NCBI GenBank assembly: GCA_035626595.1
Contig: DASPNJ010000149.1
Coordinates: 46,661 to 110,660 of the forward strand
Reading direction: 5' to 3'
DNA: 64,000 bases
From: JAQGMV01 sp035626595
GTDB lineage: Bacteria > Pseudomonadota > Gammaproteobacteria > Burkholderiales > SG8-41
Below are positions 15,717 to 24,717 of this stretch, piece after piece (within the stretch, counting starts at the first letter, position 1; each line of letters begins with the position of its first letter). The notes under the pieces are model-generated. The model had not been told where the DNA came from, ran no database searches, and saw nothing but the letters and a program-made list of their open reading frames with translations. Position numbers and translations under genes: made by a program.

Positions 15717-16930
15717 GTCGTCTCCCCTGCCGAAACAGCGTCTATTATGACGCCGGCCCGCGTCAGCGCGTCGATTTCGTTCGAGTCGAGTCCGGCTTCG
15801 CGCAATAGCTCGCGAGTGTGCTCACCAAGTCGAGGCGCCGCAGCCGGAGCCGACGGTTGCGTCCGCGACCAGCGCGCCGGCAGCGCGGTCTCCACGATTT
15901 CGCCTTCGGATGGGTGCGAGACTCGGCGGAAGAAACCGACCGCTTCGAGGTGCGGATCGCGCATCAGATCTTCGAGGCTGTTGAGCGGCATGGCCGGAAC
16001 GTCGTAACGCTCGAAGATCGCCATCCATTCCGCCGTCGATTTCGTCGCCAGCACCGCGTTCACCCGCTCGTAGAACGCCGGCAGGTTGCGGTTGCGCTGC
16101 GCGCGCGCCGCGAAACGCGCGTCGCTCTTCATGTCACGCAGCCCGAGCGCGTCGAGAAAGCGCGTGCTTTGCGCATCCGTGCCGATCCAGAAGCAGAGGT
16201 GACCGTCGCGCGTCGGCGAAGGCTTGCGCTCGAACACTCTGTTCGCGCCCATACCGCCGAGTGGCGGCACGAACGTGTGTCCCCACATGTGCTCGGAGAG
16301 CACGAACTCCGCCATCGTTTCGAACATCGGCAGCTCGATCGATTGGCCGTGGCCGGTGCGCGCGCGTGCCACGAGCGTGGCAAGGATGGTCTGCACGAAC
16401 ACCATCCCGCAGATGCGATCCGAGAGGTTGAACGGCGCGTAGTACGGCGTGCCCGTGAGCCGCTCGTTGAGCGCCGGCACCGCCGCGAGACCCTGGATCA
16501 TGTCGTCGTAGGCCGGCTTGCCTGCATACGGCCCTGCGGCGCCGAAGCCGACTGCCGCGCAGTACACGATATCCGGCTTCACCGCGGCGACGTCGCCGTA
16601 CGCAAGGCCGAGCTTCGCCATCGCTTCGCGCCGGCTGTTGTGCACGAGCACGTCGGCGCCGGCGCACAGCCGAAGGACTACATCTCTTCCCTGCGGCTGT
16701 TTGAGATCCACGACGATGCTGCGCTTGCCGCGGTTGTTGTGCAGGAACTGCGAAGTCATGCCGGCGTGACGCGCAGGCCCGATGCTGCGGCGGCCGTCGC
16801 CGGACGGCGGCTCGACCTTGACGACGTCGGCGCCGAAATCGGCCAGGACCTGCGTCGCGTACGGGCCGAGCAGCATCTGGGTGAGGTCGATCACCCGGAT
16901 GCCCGCCAGCGGACCGGAGTGCGCGCTCAC
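15713..16930 (-). CDS. CaiB/BaiF family CoA-transferase
   Basis: 405 residues, the class III CoA-transferase length. It opens PLAGIRVIDLTQMLLGPYAT and QVLADFGADVVKVEPPSGD, has YDDMIQGLAAVPALNERL (Asp of the acyl-anhydride step) and a C-terminal RLGEHTRELLREAGL. Such enzymes move CoA between organic acids, so this one probably activates or swaps the substrate of the surrounding operon. It lies between a Bug gene (22-base gap) and PilZ (four-base overlap). Confidence 0.9.
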   Translation of the reverse strand: MSAHSGPLAGIRVIDLTQMLLGPYATQVLADFGADVVKVEPPSGDGRRSIGPARHAGMTSQFLHNNRGKRSIVVDLKQPQGRDVVLRLCAGADVLVHNSRREAMAKLGLAYGDVAAVKPDIVYCAAVGFGAAGPYAGKPAYDDMIQGLAAVPALNERLTGTPYYAPFNLSDRICGMVFVQTILATLVARARTGHGQSIELPMFETMAEFVLSEHMWGHTFVPPLGGMGANRVFERKPSPTRDGHLCFWIGTDAQSTRFLDALGLRDMKSDARFAARAQRNRNLPAFYERVNAVLATKSTAEWMAIFERYDVPAMPLNSLEDLMRDPHLEAVGFFRRVSHPSEGEIVETALPARWSRTQPSAPAAAPRLGEHTRELLREAGLDSNEIDALTRAGVIIDAVSAGETT

Positions 16931-16952
16931 GAAGCGCGGCCCGGGCTCGGCG

Positions 16953-17933
16953 CTATTGGCGCTCGATGCCTGCGGCCTGCACGACCTTGCCCCATTTCAC
17001 AATCTCCGTCTTGATGAACGCGGCGAATTCCTCCGGCGAATTGGCCGCAGGCTCCGCGCCTTCGCTCGACAGCCGATCGGCGAGCTCCTGCCCAGAGAGC
17101 GCGCGCTGCACCTCCTTGTTGAGCCGCGCGATGATCGGCCGCGGCGTACCCGCCGGTGCGAGCAATCCGAACCACGATCCGGCTTCGTAGCCTGGATAAC
17201 CCATCTCTGCGACCGTCGGCAGCTCGGGAATCGCCTTGGCGCGCTTGAGCGTGCCGACAGCGAGGCCTTTCAGCCTGCCGCTCTTCACGTGCGGCAGCGT
17301 GGGCGGCATCGTCGCCCAGTACGCCTGCACCTGGTTCGCCAGGAGATCCGTGAGCGCCTGCCCGGTGCCCTTGTACGGCACGTGCACGAGATCGATCTTC
17401 GCCATCACCTTGAGGAGCTCCATCGCAAGGTGTGTCGCGTTGCCGGTGCCGGCGGAGCCGTAGCTCACCTGCCCTTTCTTCGCACGCACCACGGCGATGA
17501 AGTCCTTGAAGTTGCCCGCGCCGAGCGAGGGATTCGCCGCCAGGATGTAGGGCACGATCGTGGCGAGGCTGATCGGCGCGAAATCCTTGATCGGATCGTA
17601 GGGAAGCTTCTTGTACAGGTTCGGATTGATCGTGAGCGCGCTCGAGGTCATGATCAGCGTGTAGCCATCGGGCACGGCGCGTGCGGCCAGCTCGTTGCCG
17701 ATGTTCGCGTTTGCGCCGGGACGGTTGTCCACGACCACCGTGGTGTTGAGGCTCTCGCTCATCTTGGCAGCGACGGCCCGGGCGACGAGGTCCGTGCCGC
17801 CGCCCGGCGCGAACGGCACCAGCATGCGAATGGGACGCGTCGGATAGTTCTGTGCATGAGCGCCGGCAGCGCCGCCGGCGAGCGCCAGTACGACGGCAGT
17901 CGCACGCAATGCGCGAATCAGCATGATGTTCAT
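16953..17933 (-). CDS. Bug/TctC-family periplasmic binding protein
   Basis: 326 residues with a signal peptide cut after AGAHAQ, then YPTRPIRMLVPFAPGGGTD, VDNRPGANANIGNELAARAV, PDGYTL, and VPYKGTGQALTDLLANQVQA. The start ATG overlaps the stop of the upstream MmgE/PrpD gene by four bases, so the two are translated together, which suggests one acid substrate is bound here and processed by that enzyme. Confidence 0.92.
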   Translation of the reverse strand: MNIMLIRALRATAVVLALAGGAAGAHAQNYPTRPIRMLVPFAPGGGTDLVARAVAAKMSESLNTTVVVDNRPGANANIGNELAARAVPDGYTLIMTSSALTINPNLYKKLPYDPIKDFAPISLATIVPYILAANPSLGAGNFKDFIAVVRAKKGQVSYGSAGTGNATHLAMELLKVMAKIDLVHVPYKGTGQALTDLLANQVQAYWATMPPTLPHVKSGRLKGLAVGTLKRAKAIPELPTVAEMGYPGYEAGSWFGLLAPAGTPRPIIARLNKEVQRALSGQELADRLSSEGAEPAANSPEEFAAFIKTEIVKWGKVVQAAGIERQ

Positions 17934-19303
17934 CTCCTCGGTTTGTTTGTGTCGTCGCGGCGGAACTGCGCGAACAGCTCGCCGATATCCTCGAGCCGTT
18001 CGAGGTTGCCGGCGGCCGCAAGCACGTTATCGGCCTGTCGCCGCTCGCCGTATCCGTCGAAAAGCTGCCTGAATTTCTCATGCACCTCGGACGCGCTCAT
18101 CGGCCTCGACTCGTGCCCTTTCGGATAGCGCACCTCGTCCGACACTTCCGCCCCGCTCGTCATGCGAATCAATACACGGCATGGCGAGGACTCGGGAAAA
18201 TGCGCGGTGAGGTCCGGATCCTCCATCACCTTCGTGCGCGCCATCAACGCGGCCATACGTGGATCGCGCAGCCGGGACTCGGCGAAAGACGCTTCCGTGA
18301 TGCGGCCGTCGAGCAATGCGCGCGCGACCACGTAAGGCAAGCTGTGGTCGGCCGTCTCGTGCGTCGCCGGTGCCCAGCGCGACGGCGAGCTCGCCATCAG
18401 ATTGAACGCCGTGCGGTGGGTGCGCACCTCGATCGACTCGACGTCTTCGATGCGAACGCGCTGACGCAGCGCGAGCGCCGCCCACACCGCGGATTGGCCG
18501 TGATAGCACACCGGAAAACATTTGATGTGGGTGCGCTCGATTCGATTCGGCGGACGACCCGGTTCGAGCGGCCAATCGAACCGACCCGCGATGTCCCACA
18601 GGCCGTGCTTGCCTTCGATCGGCGCCTCCGGGCCGGTGAAGCCGGATCTCGCGAGCGACACCGCGAATAGCGCGTTACGCGACGCATTCGCGCCGGCGCA
18701 GCCTTTCCAGCTCGAAAGCTCGCCGTGCCGCGTCTGATAGAGCGCCATGTTCGGCACGATCGCGAGCGCGATCGCGTGGCCGAGCCGCTCGCGATCGAGA
18801 CCCATCAGGCGACCTGCCGCGGCAGTCGCGGCGACGATCCCATACACCGGTTGGTCCCAGCCCGCCGAGTTCAGATCGATCGCGTCGCAGCAACTGCAAT
18901 AGATCTCGTAGGCCACCGCGATCGCCGCGATGAACGAACGGCCGTCGCGCGCACCCATTTCGGCGGCGGCGAGCAGCGCAGCGATGACATCGCTTGGATG
19001 GCCGCCGCTCTTCACGCGGTACATGTCCGAGAGATCGAGCACGCGCAGCATGACGCCATTCGCGAAGGCGGCCATTTCCGGCGCTACGCCACGCGTGCCG
19101 CCAAGCACCGTCGCACCGGGATTCATCGTGTAACGCGCCGCGAGATCGCGGGCGGCCACCGAAAGCGGCTGCGAGTACGCCCCCGCGACGCAGGCGAGCG
19201 TATCGATCAGGCGCAGCTTGGTGGCTTCGACGACGGACGCAGGAAGGTCTTCGTACCTCGCCTGCAGCGCGTAATCCACGAGCCTGCCGGTGGTCGCGTC
19301 CAC
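17930..19303 (-). CDS. MmgE/PrpD family protein
   Basis: 457 residues, full family length. MmgE/PrpD proteins include 2-methylcitrate dehydratase and cis-aconitate decarboxylase. Visible landmarks are MLRVLDLSDMYRVKSGGHPS around the conserved Asp/His-Pro-Ser pocket, KCFPVCYHGQSA, and DHSLPYVVARALLDGRI. The missing second Asp of the common LDFDD motif (LDLSD here) is shared by other catabolic members. Only one base separates it from the upstream paralogue at 19305-20657, with which it shares layout but limited identity. Confidence 0.9.
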   Translation of the reverse strand: MDATTGRLVDYALQARYEDLPASVVEATKLRLIDTLACVAGAYSQPLSVAARDLAARYTMNPGATVLGGTRGVAPEMAAFANGVMLRVLDLSDMYRVKSGGHPSDVIAALLAAAEMGARDGRSFIAAIAVAYEIYCSCCDAIDLNSAGWDQPVYGIVAATAAAGRLMGLDRERLGHAIALAIVPNMALYQTRHGELSSWKGCAGANASRNALFAVSLARSGFTGPEAPIEGKHGLWDIAGRFDWPLEPGRPPNRIERTHIKCFPVCYHGQSAVWAALALRQRVRIEDVESIEVRTHRTAFNLMASSPSRWAPATHETADHSLPYVVARALLDGRITEASFAESRLRDPRMAALMARTKVMEDPDLTAHFPESSPCRVLIRMTSGAEVSDEVRYPKGHESRPMSASEVHEKFRQLFDGYGERRQADNVLAAAGNLERLEDIGELFAQFRRDDTNKPRR

Positions 19304-19304
19304 C

Positions 19305-20657
19305 TCAGCGTTTTTCGAGCGCGTCGAGCACGAGCCCGCAGTCCTTCATCCGCTCGAGCGCCCACAGCGTCTTCAGCGCGGCGTCGACGCGCTCGGTCGG
19401 CAGGTAGCGGCCGGCAAGCATGCGGAATTTCGACTCGACTTCGTCGTCGGTCATCGGATTTCTGAAATGGCCGCGCGGGAAGTCCGCGGACGCGGTTTTC
19501 ACCTCGCCGCGGCGCGTGCGGATCTCGACGCGGCACGGGATCTCGGCGGAAAAGCGCTTGGTGAACGCCGGGTCTTCCTGGACCGACACCTTGTCGGCCA
19601 GCGCATGCACGCGCGCATCGCGAATGCGTTCTGCGGAAAAGATCGCATCGCTGAACGCGCCGTCGATCAGGACGGCCGAGACGATGAACGGCAGGCTGTG
19701 ATCCGCGCTTTCGCGCGTCGTCGGATGCCATTTCTCGGGCTCGCTGCCGATCTCGTGCCAGGCGAACCAGTAGGTGTGGATCGTCACCGACTCGATGTCT
19801 TCGACTTCGACGTCGCGGCTCAACTGGAGAGCCAGCGTGATCGGGTTCTGCGAGTGATACTCGGAGAGAAAAAACTTCAGGTTCGACTGCGCGACCTTGA
19901 AGTCTCCGCCGGCTGGGGCGAGCTCGCCGAGCTCGAACGTGCCCGTGAGCTCGCGCAGGCCGTGCGAGCCTTCGATCGCGTTCGCCGGGCCGCTCATGCC
20001 CTCCGCCGCCAGCAGAGCCGCGAACACGCCGTTGCGCGCCGCATTCCCCGCGGCAACCCCTTTCCACATCGACAGATCACCACGGCGCGTGGCGTGCAGC
20101 GCGATGTTGGGCGTGACGGCGAGCGCGACCGCATGGCCCAGCTTCACGGGATCGAGGCCGAGCAGTTTGCCCGCACCGACGGCGCTCGCGACCGCGGTAT
20201 ACAGCACGTGATCCATCCCGCGATCGCGCATGCACGCGCCGCGGAAGAATGCGTAATAGACCTCGTAGGCGAGCGCCATCGACGTGATCAGCTCCCGGCC
20301 GTCGGCACGCACCGATTCGCCGACCGCGAGCGTCGGCGCCATGACGTCGCTCGGGTGGCCGCCGCCGCCCGGCAAAGTGTCGTTGCCGTCGAGATAGCGC
20401 ACCAGCACGCCGTTTGCGAACGCCGCAAGCTCGGGGAGCGTGCGATGCGCCGTGCCCAGGATGCGCGCGCCGCCCTCGACCGAGGCTCGGGAGGCGAGCT
20501 TGCGCGCGATGCGGCAGGGCTCGTCGTCATAACCGCCCAATCCGCAGCCCAGTGCATCGATCAGACGCCGCTTCGCCTCGTGCACCGCCTTTGTCGTGAG
20601 CGACTCGAACGTGAGCCCGTGCGCATAGGTTGCGATGCGCTCGATCGTGGCATCCAT
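19305..20657 (-). CDS. MmgE/PrpD family protein
   Basis: 450 residues with the family pattern VRYLDGNDTLPGGGGHPSDV, NIALHATRRGDLSMWKGVAA, FLSEYHSQNP and DHSLPFIVSAVLIDGAFS. It is similar in plan to the gene immediately downstream (for example RRGDLSMWKG against RHGELSSWKG), so the two probably arose by duplication and could act as a pair. The family removes water or CO2 from tricarboxylic or similar acids; the substrate is unknown. Ten bases separate it from the Bug gene upstream. Confidence 0.9.
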   Translation of the reverse strand: MDATIERIATYAHGLTFESLTTKAVHEAKRRLIDALGCGLGGYDDEPCRIARKLASRASVEGGARILGTAHRTLPELAAFANGVLVRYLDGNDTLPGGGGHPSDVMAPTLAVGESVRADGRELITSMALAYEVYYAFFRGACMRDRGMDHVLYTAVASAVGAGKLLGLDPVKLGHAVALAVTPNIALHATRRGDLSMWKGVAAGNAARNGVFAALLAAEGMSGPANAIEGSHGLRELTGTFELGELAPAGGDFKVAQSNLKFFLSEYHSQNPITLALQLSRDVEVEDIESVTIHTYWFAWHEIGSEPEKWHPTTRESADHSLPFIVSAVLIDGAFSDAIFSAERIRDARVHALADKVSVQEDPAFTKRFSAEIPCRVEIRTRRGEVKTASADFPRGHFRNPMTDDEVESKFRMLAGRYLPTERVDAALKTLWALERMKDCGLVLDALEKR

Positions 20658-20667
20658 GGCAGCGCCT

Positions 20668-21639
20668 CTACTCGGGCTTGATGCCGGCCGCGCGGGCGAG
20701 CTTCACGTTCTGCTCGACCTCGCGCTGGATCATCTCCCGGAACCGCTCCGGTGTGGTCGTTTCCGCTTCGAGACCTTGCTTGAAAAACGCCGCTTTCATC
20801 TCCGAGGTGTTCACGGCTTTCACGATCGTCGCATTCAGTTTCCCGAGCACGTCCTTCGGCAATCCGGCGGGTCCCATCAGCCCGTACCAGCCGGTGCGGT
20901 CGTAGCCCGGCACCCCCGATTCGTGCAGGGTCGGCATGTTCGGCATCAGCGCCGAACGTTTCCGGGTGCTCATGGCGATCGCCCGCAGCCGCCTGGCTTC
21001 GAGGAGCGGCTGCGCCGCGGTCACGCTCGCGAACACCATGTCGGCCTCGCCCGAAGCGACGCCGACGACCGCCTGCGAAACGCCCTTGTACGGCACGTGG
21101 ATCGTCTTGACGCCCGCGAGCGCGTTCATGAGCTCCGCCGCCATGTGGGCCGAGCTGCCGATGCCGGAGGTCGCGTAGTTGAGCTTGCCGGGCTGCTGCC
21201 GGGCGATCGCGATCAGCTCCTTCACGTTCTTCGCCGGGACCGACGGATGGATCACGAGCACGAACGCCCCGGTCACCACCAGCGAGATGGGCGTGAAATC
21301 CTTCGGCAGCTCGTAGGGCAGCTTCTGCCGCATCGCCGGCTGAATGCTGTCGGCCGCGGCCATCATGAGGAGCGTGTGGCCGTCCGGCGCGGATTTCGCC
21401 ACGGCATCGGTCGCGATGATGCCGCCGGAGCCGGGCCGGTTCTCGACGACCACCGGCTGGCCGAGGCTCTCGGCGAGCTTCTGGGCGACCATGCGTGCGG
21501 CGGTGTCGGTTCCACCGCCTGCGGCGAAGCCGACGAGGATACGCACCGGTTTGGTGGGGTAGCTTTGCGCCGCCGCCGGCGTGCATGAGGCGCACGCGAG
21601 CAGCGCCGCGCTCACATGCGCGATCGTCCTGACAGTCAC
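20668..21639 (-). CDS. Bug/TctC-family periplasmic binding protein (GTG start)
   Basis: 323 residues from a GTG at 21639 (VTVRTIAHVSAALLACASCT), the first start that leaves a normal signal peptide; AGGAGG lies about 12 bases upstream. The open frame continues far upstream without stops, which is only GC-rich shadow. Bug landmarks: YPTKPVRILVGFAAGGGTD, VENRPGSGGIIATDAVAKSA, PDGHTL, HVPYKGVSQAVVG. It is the second Bug protein of this operon. Confidence 0.9.
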   Translation of the reverse strand: MTVRTIAHVSAALLACASCTPAAAQSYPTKPVRILVGFAAGGGTDTAARMVAQKLAESLGQPVVVENRPGSGGIIATDAVAKSAPDGHTLLMMAAADSIQPAMRQKLPYELPKDFTPISLVVTGAFVLVIHPSVPAKNVKELIAIARQQPGKLNYATSGIGSSAHMAAELMNALAGVKTIHVPYKGVSQAVVGVASGEADMVFASVTAAQPLLEARRLRAIAMSTRKRSALMPNMPTLHESGVPGYDRTGWYGLMGPAGLPKDVLGKLNATIVKAVNTSEMKAAFFKQGLEAETTTPERFREMIQREVEQNVKLARAAGIKPE

Positions 21640-21677
21640 TTCGGGTCCATCCTCCTCTTGTTGCGTTATGCAGCGCC

Positions 21678-22670
21678 TTACAGATCCATCGTGCTCGGCG
21701 CGAATATGTCTTCGAGCGGAATCACGCGCGGCGTGAGTCCCTGTTCGTTGGAGTAGCGCGCGGCGGTTTCGAGCACCGCGCGATTGGCCTTGATCCCGTG
21801 CTGCACGAGCGGCGTGCGCAGCGCCTCGTTCACGCGCGGCGGCAGCAATCCGGCCGCGAGGTGATACTCCAGGTGCTCGAGCCGCTGCTGATCGGCGAGC
21901 TCGTTCGCGCGAACAAACGCCTTGTACAGATTCAGCACGACCCACGGGTGCCGATCGACGATCGATCTGCGCACCGCCATGCCGTGGTTGATCGGAAAGA
22001 GCCCGGTTTTTCCGTAGTAGCGGGCGCCCTCCGCGATCGGATCGCGGAAGAGCGGCTCGATATCGGGGTGATTCCAGAGATCCGCCGTGCTGCGGTCGAT
22101 CAGGTTGGGATCGACGAAATAGAGCAGCGTCGCGTCGAGCTCGCCCGAGAGCATCATCGAGCCGATGTTCTTCTCCGGCGCAATGCGATGGATCGTCACG
22201 CCGGGCGGGGGTTTGAACCCCGTCGCGCCGCCGTGGCTCTGCGCCGGCGCGCGCTCCATCCAGAACTCCATGTCCCTGGGCGCAACGCCCCATTCGTGCT
22301 CGAGGATGCCGCGCGACCAGACCGCGGCGGTCTGCTGGTACTCCGGCACGCCGACCCGTTTGCCCTTCATGTCGGCGGGTGAGCCGATCCCTGCGGCTTT
22401 GCGCACCAGGATCCAGTTCTGGAAGAAATGGCGCGTCGTGAATATCGGCAGACCGACGAACCGATCGTCGCCACGCGATTTCGCCATCGACAGCGAGGAG
22501 AACGAGAGCTCGGAAACATCGAAGTCCGCGAACTTGAGCTGCCGCCAGAACATCTCGGACGGATGGAGCTGCGTGGGAATGAGATCGATGCCGTCCGGTT
22601 TGACGCTGCCGTCGAAAACGGGACGGGTGCGCGGATTGAGCGTCATCGCGATGCTCAACTGAAGGTTCAT
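21678..22670 (-). CDS. NMT1/4,5-dihydroxyphthalate decarboxylase-like protein
   Basis: 330 residues from the ATG at 22670. The pattern (SVKPDGIDLIPTQLHPSEMF, FADFDVSELSFSSLSMAKS, GLPIFTTRHFFQN, RVGVPEYQQTAAVWSRGIL, then RSIVDRHPWVVLNLYKAFVR) is that of proteins annotated as 4,5-dihydroxyphthalate decarboxylase and related periplasmic-binding folds. There is no signal peptide, so it is likely cytoplasmic and enzymatic or a sensor. Its start overlaps the leuD-like stop by four bases. Confidence 0.8.
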   Translation of the reverse strand: MNLQLSIAMTLNPRTRPVFDGSVKPDGIDLIPTQLHPSEMFWRQLKFADFDVSELSFSSLSMAKSRGDDRFVGLPIFTTRHFFQNWILVRKAAGIGSPADMKGKRVGVPEYQQTAAVWSRGILEHEWGVAPRDMEFWMERAPAQSHGGATGFKPPPGVTIHRIAPEKNIGSMMLSGELDATLLYFVDPNLIDRSTADLWNHPDIEPLFRDPIAEGARYYGKTGLFPINHGMAVRRSIVDRHPWVVLNLYKAFVRANELADQQRLEHLEYHLAAGLLPPRVNEALRTPLVQHGIKANRAVLETAARYSNEQGLTPRVIPLEDIFAPSTMDL

Positions 22671-23308
22671 GCCGGCCTCTCTTGCCGCGCGAGCCACGGC
22701 AGGCGCGCGCGATACGCTGCCTCGAATGCGGCGATGGCCTCGCGGTGTTTGAGCGTGATCCCGATTTCGTCGAGGCCTTCGATGAGTCGGGCCTTCCATC
22801 CTGCATCGATGTCGAAGTGCGCCCGCTCGCCTTCGGGAAGCGCGACCGTTTGCGCCATGAGGTCGATGGCGACCTCCGCTCCCGGGCGTGCGGTGATCTG
22901 CGCGCACAGCGATTGCACCGTGGCCTCGGGCAGCACGACCGGCAGCACGCCGTTCTGCACGCAATTGCCGCTGAAGATCTCCGCGAAGCTGGGCGCGATC
23001 AGCGCGCGGATGCCGTAGTCGCGCAGCGCGTAGACGGCACCTTCGCGCGTAGAGCCGCAGCCGAAGTTGCGGCCGCACACGAGTACCTGCGCGCCGGCGT
23101 ACTCGCGCCTGTTCAGGACGAACCCGGCATCGACCTGCCCGGCGTTACGGAACCGCCGATCGTGAAAGAGGAAGTTGCCGTAGCCGGCTGAGAGCGGCTT
23201 TCTCAGGAACCGGTGGGGGATGATCTCGTCGGTATCGACGTCGGCGTGGAAATACGGCGCAGCCGCGGCGGTCAATGTCGTGAACGCTTCCACGTCAGCC
23301 TGCCGCAA
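22667..23308 (-). CDS. leuD: LeuD-like small subunit of an isopropylmalate-isomerase-type hydro-lyase
   Basis: 213 residues, typical for LeuD. It shows YFHADVDTDEIIPHRFLRKP, then GRNFGCGSTREGAVYALRDY, and IRALIAPSFAEIFSGNCVQN: the swivel-domain pattern that closes over the iron-sulfur active site of LeuC. It overlaps the upstream leuC-like gene by 14 bases, as true partners often do. There is no leuA or leuB near, so another dehydratase substrate such as a methylated maleate is possible. Confidence 0.88.
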   Translation of the reverse strand: MRQADVEAFTTLTAAAAPYFHADVDTDEIIPHRFLRKPLSAGYGNFLFHDRRFRNAGQVDAGFVLNRREYAGAQVLVCGRNFGCGSTREGAVYALRDYGIRALIAPSFAEIFSGNCVQNGVLPVVLPEATVQSLCAQITARPGAEVAIDLMAQTVALPEGERAHFDIDAGWKARLIEGLDEIGITLKHREAIAAFEAAYRARLPWLARQERPA

Positions 23309-24707
23309 GCTCGCGCACGTCCGCGAGGCGCCCCGCTACGGCAGCAGCGGCGGCCATAGCCGGGCTCATGAGATGGGTGCGGCTGCCTTTGCCCTGCCGG
23401 CCTTCCATGTTGCGGTTGGACGTCGAGGCGCAGCGCTCTCCCGCCGGCACGAGGTCGCCGTTCGCGCCGGTGCACATCGAGCAGCCCGGATCGCGCCATT
23501 CGAATCCGGCGCGCCGGAATATCTCGTGCAGACCTTCGGCCTCGGCTGCGCGTTTAACCGCCATCGATCCCGGCACGACGATCGCCGGCACGCGCGCCGT
23601 GCGCCCGCGCGCGACGCGTGCGGCCTCGCGCAGATCCTCGAGCCGCGCGTTCGTGCACGAGCCGATGAATACCCGGTCGATCGTGATATCGCTTACGCGC
23701 ATCCCCGGTCGCAATCCCATGTAATCGAGCGCGTGCTCGGCCCGCGCGCGGCGCGCCGGGTCGCCGATCGCGCGGGGATCGGGGACGTGTCCGGAGACGG
23801 CGCACGCCTCGTCCTGCGACGTGCCCCACGTGACCATCGGCTGCACCGCGGAGCCATCGATTCGAATTTCACTGTCGAACACCGCATCCGCCTCCGAGGG
23901 CAGGGCCTGCCAGAAAGCGAGCGCCTCGGTCCACGCCGCGCCCGCCGGCGCATACGGCCTGCCGGCGAGATACGCGTACGTCTTGTCGTCCGGCGCCACG
24001 AGACCGGCGCGCGCACCGGCTTCGATCGTCATGTTGCACAAAGTCATACGGGCTTCCATCGTCAGCGCGCGTACCGCGCTGCCCGCATATTCGATCGCGC
24101 TGCCACGGCCGCCCGCCATCCCGATGTGCGCGATGACCGCAAGCACGAGGTCTTTCGCGCTCACGCCGGGGCCGAGCGCGCCATCGATCGTCACGCGCAT
24201 GGCGCGCGGCAGCTTCACCCACAGCGTCTGCGTCGCGAGCACGTGCTTCACCTGCGAAGCCCCGATGCCGAAAGCGAGCGCGCCGAAAGCGCCGTTGGTG
24301 CAGGTGTGCGAGTCCGAGCCGACGATGACCATGCCGGGCTGCGCGACGCCGAGCTCCGGCGCGACCACGTGCATGATCCCCTGCTGCGGACTCGACAGGC
24401 CGAAGTGGACGATGCCGGTGCGCTTCGCGTTGTCTTCGAGCCGCTCGACCATCGCGCGCGCTTCGGCGTCCGCGATCCCGGCAATCCCGCGCTCGCGGCC
24501 CGTCGTCGGCACGTAGTGATCCGCGAAGCCGAGCGTCTGCGCCGGCCGCAGTACGGCGCGCTGCTCGCGCGCGAGTGCGTCGAACGCGTAGAACGGACCT
24601 TCGTGCACGACGTTGTAATCCACGTACAGCAGCCGCTCGCCGTCTTCGCGCTCGACGATCGAGTGCAGATCCAGAATTTTCCGGAGCAGCGTTCTGCCGG
24701 CGGCCAT
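23295..24707 (-). CDS. leuC: LeuC-like large subunit of an isopropylmalate-isomerase-type hydro-lyase
   Basis: 470 residues from the ATG at 24707, the LeuC length; the frame runs further upstream without a start supported by homology. Cluster cysteines are in VFIGSCTNARLEDLREAA and GCSMCTGANGD, and the C-terminus carries GERCASTSNRNMEGRQGKGS and HLMSPAMAAAAAV. DSHTCTNGAFGALAFGIGAS marks the substrate pocket. Such enzymes bind a [4Fe-4S] cluster and move a hydroxyl by dehydration and rehydration. In this operon (Bug, MmgE/PrpD, CaiB) a catabolic role looks likelier than leucine synthesis. Ten bases after the OYE gene. Confidence 0.9.
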   Translation of the reverse strand: MAAGRTLLRKILDLHSIVEREDGERLLYVDYNVVHEGPFYAFDALAREQRAVLRPAQTLGFADHYVPTTGRERGIAGIADAEARAMVERLEDNAKRTGIVHFGLSSPQQGIMHVVAPELGVAQPGMVIVGSDSHTCTNGAFGALAFGIGASQVKHVLATQTLWVKLPRAMRVTIDGALGPGVSAKDLVLAVIAHIGMAGGRGSAIEYAGSAVRALTMEARMTLCNMTIEAGARAGLVAPDDKTYAYLAGRPYAPAGAAWTEALAFWQALPSEADAVFDSEIRIDGSAVQPMVTWGTSQDEACAVSGHVPDPRAIGDPARRARAEHALDYMGLRPGMRVSDITIDRVFIGSCTNARLEDLREAARVARGRTARVPAIVVPGSMAVKRAAEAEGLHEIFRRAGFEWRDPGCSMCTGANGDLVPAGERCASTSNRNMEGRQGKGSRTHLMSPAMAAAAAVAGRLADVRELAAG

Positions 24708-24717
24708 ATCGGAGCGG

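Noticed and set aside
21640..22806. Upstream extension of the Bug frame beginning at 21639
   Set aside because: The frame stays open through the NMT1-like gene, but a signal peptide begins at the GTG at 21639 and the extension has no homology.
22667..24707. Leucine biosynthesis as the main role of LeuC/LeuD
   Set aside because: No leuA or leuB and a catabolic operon context; it remains possible if no other copy exists in the genome.
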